Below are positions 58,789-64,000 of a stretch of 64,000 nt of DNA, one piece after another. The stretch comes from DATAGF01 sp963813355 (lineage in GTDB: Bacteria > Actinomycetota > Thermoleophilia > Miltoncostaeales > Miltoncostaeaceae): NCBI GenBank assembly GCA_963813355.1, contig CAWEYS010000023.1, positions 124,001-188,000 on the forward strand, in the 5' to 3' direction. The notes beneath the pieces are model-generated. The model saw nothing but the letters and a program-made list of their open reading frames with translations. It did no database searches and was not told the origin of the DNA. Made by a program: the position numbers and the translations under genes. How positions within the stretch are numbered: the stretch's first letter is position 1; each line of letters starts with the position of its first letter.

Positions 58789-61336
58789 TCAGTCGAGGGT
58801 GAAGGGCCCGCTCTCGCGCCGCAGGGTCGCGCCATCCGGCCCGGTGGCCGTGACCCTCACCCGGTAGCTGCCGGCGGCGACGTCGACCCCGGACGCCAGC
58901 CGGCGCGCCACGAGGAAGCGGTAGGTCCCCGCCGGCCACGCCCAGGCCTGCTTGGTCCCCGCGACCGGCTGGATCGCGCCGCCGTCGGCCGGCACCAGCG
59001 CCAGCCGGAGCCCGTGCAGCCGCACGCTCCGCACGCGGCCGTCCTCGCGGCGCAGCGTCCCCACGCGCACGAGGATCTCCGCCAGGCCGGAGTCGGCGCG
59101 GATCTGGGGGTCGGAGAGCGCGTCGGCGGGGGTGCGCGCCGGGCGCGCCGGCAGCACCGGCGCGCGGGCGGCGACCTCGGCGCTGCCGACGGGGCGGACC
59201 ACCAGCGTCCCCGCGGCGCCCGGCGCCGGCAGCCGCAGGCTCAGCTCCACCCTCCCGCCCGCGCCCAGCCGGGCCGCCCCACCGCCCAACGGGGCCTCCC
59301 CGGCCTCGGTCCTGAGGGACACGGCGTAACGCCCGGGCCGGCCGCTCAGGTCGGCGAGCACGACGCGGGCCACGGCGCCGCCGCGGGCGGGCCTGCCGGT
59401 CACGATCGGCGGGTCGATGCGGAGCGCGGGCTCGCCGGGCGGCTGGAGCACACCCGCCCCCTGGCGCCGTGCCGACACGCCGTCGAGCGGCGCCGCGGCC
59501 TGCACGAGCAGCGAGTGGACCGCCCGCGGTCCGAGCTCGGGGCGGTCGATGCGGAGCCGCAGCGCCCGCGCGGCGACCTCGGCCGCCGCCGCGCTGGTGC
59601 CCGTCAGCGCGGCCTCGCGCGGGGCGCCGTCCGGGCCCCGGCCGGGCCAGGCCGCCTCGCGCGCCACGGCGGGGGCGACGAGGTCGGGCTTCTGGCGGCC
59701 GTCGGTCGTCGGCCCCCACGACGAGAACGAGGCGATGACCCGCGGCGCCTCCGCCGGCGCCCCGGCCCGGAGCGCCACCGTCAGCCCGGGCTGGTCGGCG
59801 GCGAGCCGGGCGAGGCCCTGCCCCTGCTGGGACCCCATCCCGATCACGGGCAGCGGCAGGGCGCCGTCGTCCGGCACCGCCGGGAAGCTCGCGGGGCCCG
59901 CGACGTCCCACACCGCCAGCGCCGCGGCCCCCGCCGCGGCGGCCTGGGCCGCCTTCTCCGCGATCGTCCCGCCGCCGCGGGCGGCCACCGCCATCGCCCC
60001 CGTCACCATGCTCGCGCCGTCGGGCCCGCGGTACTGCTCGGGCGCGTCCCCGGTCGCCAGGCCGTCCGGCGCCCGCAGCAGCACGACAGGCAGCGCGGCG
60101 CCGTCCGGGTCGGGGCCCATGAGCGGCAGGGGCCCGAGCCGCGCGCTCGCCGGCCCCAGGAGCGCCTCCAGGTCCGCCGTGCGCGGCGCCAGAGGCGCCG
60201 ACAGGCCTCCGACCGCGATGGCCGTGGGCGTCGCCGCCGGGCCTCCCACCGAGCCCGGCCGCGCGTAGGTCGGCCCGTCGTTGCCGGCCGGCACCACCAC
60301 GGTCGCACCCACGCGGTCGGCGGCCGCGAGCGCGCGCGCCACCGGGTCGACCCCTCCCCCGTCGAACCCGGAGGCGAGGCCCATCAGGATGACCTGCGCG
60401 CCGTCCGACGTGTCGCCGTCCCCGTCGGGGTCGACGGCCCGCTCCAGCGCGGCGAGCACGCGGTCGGTGCGCGCGAGCGGGCGCAGCCGCCCACCGACGG
60501 GCTCGCGCGCGACGACCCGGTAGGCGAGCAGGCGCGGCGCCCGCTCGGCCGGCAGGTCCGCCAGCGCCGGGGAGCGGAGCACGAGGCTCGCCATCTGGGT
60601 GCCGTGCGCCTCGGCCGCGGGGTCCGCCGGATCGGAGGACGGGTCGGGGTCGCGGTCGATGAGGTCCTCGCCGCCGATCACCGGGAAGGTCGGCCCGATC
60701 CCCCCACCGAGCCAGGGGTGCGACGCGTCGATGCCGGCGTCGATCAGCGCGATGTGCGCCGGCCGCCCGCCGCCGGGTCGGCGGCGGGCGCGCGGCTCCG
60801 CGGCCGGGAGCGGCGCCGGCGCCTCCGCGCCGGCGGTCGTGGCCTGGGCCGGCGCGAGGAACGCGACCGGCACGACGGCCACCACCTCCGGGAGCGCCGC
60901 CAGCGACTCGAGGCGCCCCGAGGGCAGTCGCACGCCGACGGCGTTCACCAGCACCCGCGACCGGAACGTCACGGTCGCGCCCAGGCTCGCGAGCACCGGC
61001 GCCAGGGCGTCCTGGCCCTCGGTCACCGCGCGCGCCGCCGCGGCGCGGCCCTCCGGGGCGGCGGCAGACGGCCGGGGGGTCCCGGAGCAGGAGGATCGCC
61101 GACTCGGTGTCGCCGGGCGTCGGCAGCTGGGGCGCCCGGCGGGCCTCGAGCGTGTCCCGCCACCCGGCCGCCGCGTCGAGGGCCGCCGAGCGCACGGCGG
61201 CCGCGTCGGCGGCCGGCGCGACCGGAACGGGACCCGGCGCCGGAGCGGTCTGGGCGGCGAGGGCCGCCGGTGTGGCGACGATCACGGCGGCCACCCCGAG
61301 CGCGAGCGGCGGGCGGCGGCGGCGGCCGGCGCTCAC
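58789..61336 (-). CDS. secreted subtilisin-like serine protease (S8) with PA-domain insert, frameshifted near the N-terminus
   Basis: GTG 61336 (overlapping the tsaD stop) begins a signal peptide RRRRPPLALGVAAVIVATP ending in ALAAQ, followed by a propeptide up to AILLLRD. The rest is in the next frame: propeptide end LGATVTFRSRVLVNAVGVRL, Asp in HIALIDAGIDASHPW, His in AEAHGTQMASLV, oxyanion Asn in VVVPAGNDG, and Ser in LTGTSAAAAEVA. A PA-like insert lies between about residues 300 and 440, and an Ig-like C-terminal part follows. Removing one G from the run at 61074-61079 joins both frames. It sits behind tsaD without functional link. Confidence 0.83.
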
Positions 61337-62343
61337 GCGGCGATCCCCCCGGGCGGCGCCGTCGCGACGGCGTCGATGCCCAGGTAGTCGGGCCACGGGA
61401 CGGGGTCGGCGAACTGGGCCGCGGCGCCGATCATGGCGGCGTTGTCCGTGCACAGGGCGCGGTCCGGCACGGCCACCCGGAGCCCCTCGCCGAAGGCCCT
61501 CTCCTCCACGAGCTCGCGCAGCCGCCCGTTCGCCGCGACGCCACCGCCCAGCGCGACGGCCGGGACGCCCTCGGCGACGGCCGCGGCCACGAGCCGGTCG
61601 GCCAGCGGCCGCACGACGGCCTCCTGGTAGGACGCGGCGAGGTCGGCGCGCTCGCGATCGCCCAGCGGCCCGGCCTCGCGCACGGCGTAGAGCAGGGCGG
61701 TCTTCACGCCGGCGAACGAGAAGTCCCGGGAGCCGCGCTCGAGCCCCACCGGGAAGCGGTGCGCCGAGCGGTCGCCCTCCTGGGCCAGTCGCTCGAGCGC
61801 CGGCCCGCCGGGGTAGCCGAGCCCGAGCAGGCGGGCGCCCTTGTCGATCGCCTCGCCGGCGGCGTCGTCGATCGTCTGGCCGAGCAGGCGCGGGCGGGCG
61901 TAGTCGGTGACGAGGTCCAGCCGCGTGTGGCCGCCCGACGCGATCAGGCTCACGAAGGGCGGGTCCAGGGCGACCGGCTCGAGCCAGACCGCCGCGATGT
62001 GGCCGTGGAGGTGGTCGACCATCGCCAGGGGCAGGCCCGCCGCGTAGGCCAGGGCCTTGGCCGTGGACACGCCCACGAGCAGCGCGCCGATCAGCCCGGG
62101 GCGCTGGGTCACGGCGATCGTCGCGACCTCCTCCAGGGCCAGGCCGGCGTCATCGAGGGCCCGGTCGACCACCGCGTTGACCGTGCCCAGGTGGTGGCGG
62201 GCGGCGACCTCGGGCACGACGCCGCCGTAGGGCGCGTGGAGGTCGGCCTGCGAGGCGACGACGCTCGAGGCGATCTCGCGGCCGCGCACGACCGCGGCGG
62301 CGGTCTCGTCGCAGGACGTCTCGATGGCGAGGATCGGGCCCAC
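61333..62343 (-). CDS. tsaD: tRNA N6-adenosine threonylcarbamoyltransferase TsaD
   Basis: Transfers the threonylcarbamoyl group to A37 of ANN-decoding tRNAs (t6A). The 336-residue protein starts ILAIETSCDETAAAV; metal ligands appear in VDHLHGHIAAVW (H-x3-H) and late CTDNAAMIGAA; ASGGHTRLDLV and GGGVAANGRLRELV are ATPase-fold motifs. GTG 62343 just after the rimI stop is preferred to 62382. With tsaB and tsaE in the same operon the t6A set is complete except tsaC. Confidence 0.93.
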   Translation of the reverse strand: MGPILAIETSCDETAAAVVRGREIASSVVASQADLHAPYGGVVPEVAARHHLGTVNAVVDRALDDAGLALEEVATIAVTQRPGLIGALLVGVSTAKALAYAAGLPLAMVDHLHGHIAAVWLEPVALDPPFVSLIASGGHTRLDLVTDYARPRLLGQTIDDAAGEAIDKGARLLGLGYPGGPALERLAQEGDRSAHRFPVGLERGSRDFSFAGVKTALLYAVREAGPLGDRERADLAASYQEAVVRPLADRLVAAAVAEGVPAVALGGGVAANGRLRELVEERAFGEGLRVAVPDRALCTDNAAMIGAAAQFADPVPWPDYLGIDAVATAPPGGIAA

Positions 62344-62345
62344 GG

Positions 62346-62837
62346 TCAGTCGTCTACTCCTTCCGGGCCCCCGCCGCGCCACATGATGATCGCATCCTCG
62401 CCGTTGTCCGAGTAGTACCCCGGACGGATCCCGTGCTCGAGGAAGCCCTTGCGCCGGTAGAGGCGGATGGCCGCCTCGTTGGAGACGCGGACCTCGAGGG
62501 TGAAGCCCAGGTGGGCCTTCCTGGCGGCCCGCACGAACAGCTCCTCGAGCATCCGGCCCCCGAGGCCGCGGCCCCGCTGGGCCTCGCGCACGCAGAGGTT
62601 GAGTATGTGCCAGACGTCGGCGTATCGCGAGACCATGACGTAGGCGAGCACGTCGCCCCCCCTGTCGGCCACCAGGTCGAGGGTGCCGGGGCGGCCGAGC
62701 TCGGACATGAACATCGCCCGCGTCCAGGGCGTCGAGGAGGTCGCGTTCTCGATCGCGACCACCTGGGGGACGTCGCGCGGGCGCATCTCGCGGATCTTGA
62801 CGGCCGGCGGCGCGGCGGCCCGCTTGCCCCGCGCCAT
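62346..62837 (-). CDS. rimI: ribosomal protein S18 alanine N-acetyltransferase RimI
   Basis: GNAT enzyme of 163 residues: IREMRPRDVPQVVAIENA, then WHILNLCVREAQRGRGLGGR with the acetyl-CoA loop, FTLEVRVSNEAAIRLYRRKG and a PGYYSDNGEDAIIM end, the standard RimI pattern. It is commonly found between tsaB and tsaD, as here. ATG 62837; the stop is 3 bp before the tsaD GTG. Confidence 0.9.
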   Translation of the reverse strand: MARGKRAAAPPAVKIREMRPRDVPQVVAIENATSSTPWTRAMFMSELGRPGTLDLVADRGGDVLAYVMVSRYADVWHILNLCVREAQRGRGLGGRMLEELFVRAARKAHLGFTLEVRVSNEAAIRLYRRKGFLEHGIRPGYYSDNGEDAIIMWRGGGPEGVDD

Positions 62838-62839
62838 CC

Positions 62840-63550
62840 TCACCTGGGCCCGTCCGCGGCCGCGCCCGCGGCTGCGAGCCGGTTGACCTCGGCGTCGGGC
62901 AGGCGCGCGTACACCGGCCGCGCCGGCAGTCCCGCGCCCGCGGCGACGCGGCGCGCGAGGGCGGCGGCCCGGATGCGGTTGGCCGCCGCGCCGGGGCGGA
63001 GGCGCCGGAGCCCGGGCGCCTCGAGATCCGCCCCGCCCGCCTCGACCCCCTCGCCCCCGAGCCAGACCTCCTCGCCGAGGCCCGACAGGAGGCCGGCGAG
63101 CTCGGCCGGCGCGAGCGCCGACGGGCCGATCAGCTCCTCCAGCCCTCCGTCGGGCGCGCTGCGGTAGGCGGCGGCGAAGAGCTCGCGGCGGCGGGCGTCG
63201 AGGAGGGGGGCCACGACGGCCCCCTCCGGGGCGACCTCGGCGATGCCGAGGGCGAGGGCCTCCAGCGACGACGCGCCGGTCACGGGGACCCGGAGGGCCT
63301 GGCCGAGCCCCAGCGCGGTCGCGATGCCGATGCGCAGCCCCGTGAAGCCCCCCGGGCCCACGCCCACCACGACGCCGTCGATCTCGCGCACGGACGCGCC
63401 CGCCGCCGACAGCAGCCCGTGGGCCGCCTCGAGGACGCGCCGCCCCGACCCGGGCTCGGCGCCGAGCCACAGCTCCGCGATCGGCCGGTCATCCCGTACG
63501 AGGGCCAGGCTCGGGCTCGCGGTGGCGGTGTCGAGCGCGAAGGTCGGCAA
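62840..63550 (-). CDS. tsaB: t6A biosynthesis protein TsaB
   Basis: Paralogue of TsaD that forms the TsaB-TsaD-TsaE complex. The 236-residue protein begins FALDTATASPSLALVRDD, has VVVGVGPGGFTGLRIGIATA (the family signature) and LLDARRRELFAAAY. The start is TTG 63550, which overlaps the 3' end of tsaE by 62 bp; no later start preserves the conserved first strand. Confidence 0.92.
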   Translation of the reverse strand: MPTFALDTATASPSLALVRDDRPIAELWLGAEPGSGRRVLEAAHGLLSAAGASVREIDGVVVGVGPGGFTGLRIGIATALGLGQALRVPVTGASSLEALALGIAEVAPEGAVVAPLLDARRRELFAAAYRSAPDGGLEELIGPSALAPAELAGLLSGLGEEVWLGGEGVEAGGADLEAPGLRRLRPGAAANRIRAAALARRVAAGAGLPARPVYARLPDAEVNRLAAAGAAADGPR

Positions 63551-64000
63551 TCAGGCGGACCAGCTCGGAGCGGGTATCGGGCTCGCGGGCGTCGAAGAGT
63601 ACCAGCCTCCGGTCGCCGCCCATGTGGCGCAGTTCCAGCTCCAGGCGGGCCTCCGGGAGGACGGTCAGGAGCGCGTCCGGCCACTCCACGAGGCCGATCG
63701 CGTCGTCCAGCGCGGTCCTCAGGAGCTCGGCGTCCTCCGGGTCGGGGGCGCTCAGGCGGTAGGCGTCGACGTGCGCGATCGGGACGTCGCCCTCATAGCG
63801 CTGGGCGACGGTGAAGGTGGGGCTGGTGACGGGGCCCGCCACCCCGCGCGCCCGGGCCACCGCGCGCACGAGGGTCGTCTTGCCCGCTCCGAGCTCGCCC
63901 CGCAGCAGCACGAGGTCGCCCGGCGCGAGCAGCGGCGCGAGCCCGGCGCCGAGCGCCTGGGTGTCGTCGGGCCCCGCGCTCTCCCAGGTGAGCCGACCGC
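63489..64000 (-). CDS. tsaE: t6A biosynthesis ATPase TsaE (5' end beyond window)
   Basis: Partial: the frame is open to the last base of the window and the start codon is not included. Visible are RLTWESAGPDDTQALGAGLA, the P-loop LRGELGAGKTTLVRAVAR, SPTFTVAQRYEG and the Walker B-like VEWPDALLTVLP. TsaE drives turnover of the TsaBD complex with ATP. A GTG at 63911 would give only an internal start inside the P-loop region and is not credible. Confidence 0.92.
   Translation of the reverse strand, partial: GRLTWESAGPDDTQALGAGLAPLLAPGDLVLLRGELGAGKTTLVRAVARARGVAGPVTSPTFTVAQRYEGDVPIAHVDAYRLSAPDPEDAELLRTALDDAIGLVEWPDALLTVLPEARLELELRHMGGDRRLVLFDAREPDTRSELVRLIADLRARHRHREPEPGPRTG

Noticed and set aside
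61021..61100. Programmed ribosomal frameshift in the S8 protease
   Set aside because: The change is +1 on a plain run of six C on the coding strand, with no stop codon or rare codon at the site. An extra base in the sequence is simpler.
57334..62415. A 1693-codon open frame on the plus strand
   Set aside because: It is antisense to rex-distal genes, the CoA ligase, the protease and tsaD. High GC keeps the opposite frame open; its product is low-complexity and has no motifs.

Overview
The window is a very GC-rich, gene-dense chromosomal segment with many GTG and TTG starts, 4-bp ATGA/GTGA gene overlaps, and -10-only promoters placed 6-8 nt before start codons (leaderless transcripts). Together with an F420-dependent NADP reductase, a membrane proton-pumping pyrophosphatase and a SARP-hydrolase-cyclase fusion, this points to an actinomycete, probably a deep class such as Thermoleophilia (the class is an inference). 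No rRNA, tRNA, phage, transposase or CRISPR array is visible; the content is core metabolism. Layout, left half: a TPP riboswitch with thiL, an HMP/thiamine-precursor ABC importer and thiO (0-4.9 kb); a minimal zincin, a nitroreductase and a small unknown (4.9-6.4 kb); npdG, folD and a UvrD/PcrA helicase (6.4-10.1 kb); an SDR, cysE diverging from a NIL-domain gene, and an acetyltransferase (10.1-12.7 kb); a SARP/alpha-beta-hydrolase/degenerate-cyclase fusion (13.6-15.7 kb); cysK and adenosine kinase (16.3-18.3 kb). The centre (18.3-47.2 kb) is a large purine, pyrimidine and pseudouridine catabolic region. One minus-strand operon encodes a three-subunit xanthine dehydrogenase, an 8-oxoguanine/guanine deaminase, OHCU decarboxylase, allantoinase, ureidoglycine aminohydrolase and allantoate amidohydrolase; urate oxidase and hydroxyisourate hydrolase diverge from it. 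Next come a BMP-type nucleoside ABC importer; deoA, cdd and a HAD phosphatase; adenosine deaminase; and an eight-gene operon of PNP, phosphopentomutase-like enzyme, deoC, two aldehyde dehydrogenases, psuG, a disrupted PfkB kinase and a LOG-family phosphoribohydrolase. A DHA2-type exporter diverges from that operon across four evenly spaced palindromes. Together these genes would import nucleosides, split off the bases, send (deoxy)ribose to glyceraldehyde-3-P plus acetaldehyde/acetate, and oxidise purines through urate to ureidoglycolate and ammonia. The right end (47.2-64 kb) carries a SnoaL-like protein, an epoxide hydrolase, a cluster-less Rrf2 regulator with its own inverted-repeat operator, two paralogous GRAM/PH-like proteins, an unknown protein, hppA, a YbdK-type carboxylate-amine ligase, rex, an acyl-CoA-ligase-like gene, a frameshifted secreted subtilase, and the t6A genes tsaD-rimI-tsaB-tsaE (tsaE runs off the window). 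Two global features stand out. First, a dispersed intergenic repeat family has four copies, one a long near-perfect hairpin just after cysK. Second, at least eight genes are broken by frameshifts that can all be explained by extra G/C/T bases. These are more likely insertion errors in the assembly than real decay, but the sequence alone cannot settle it.
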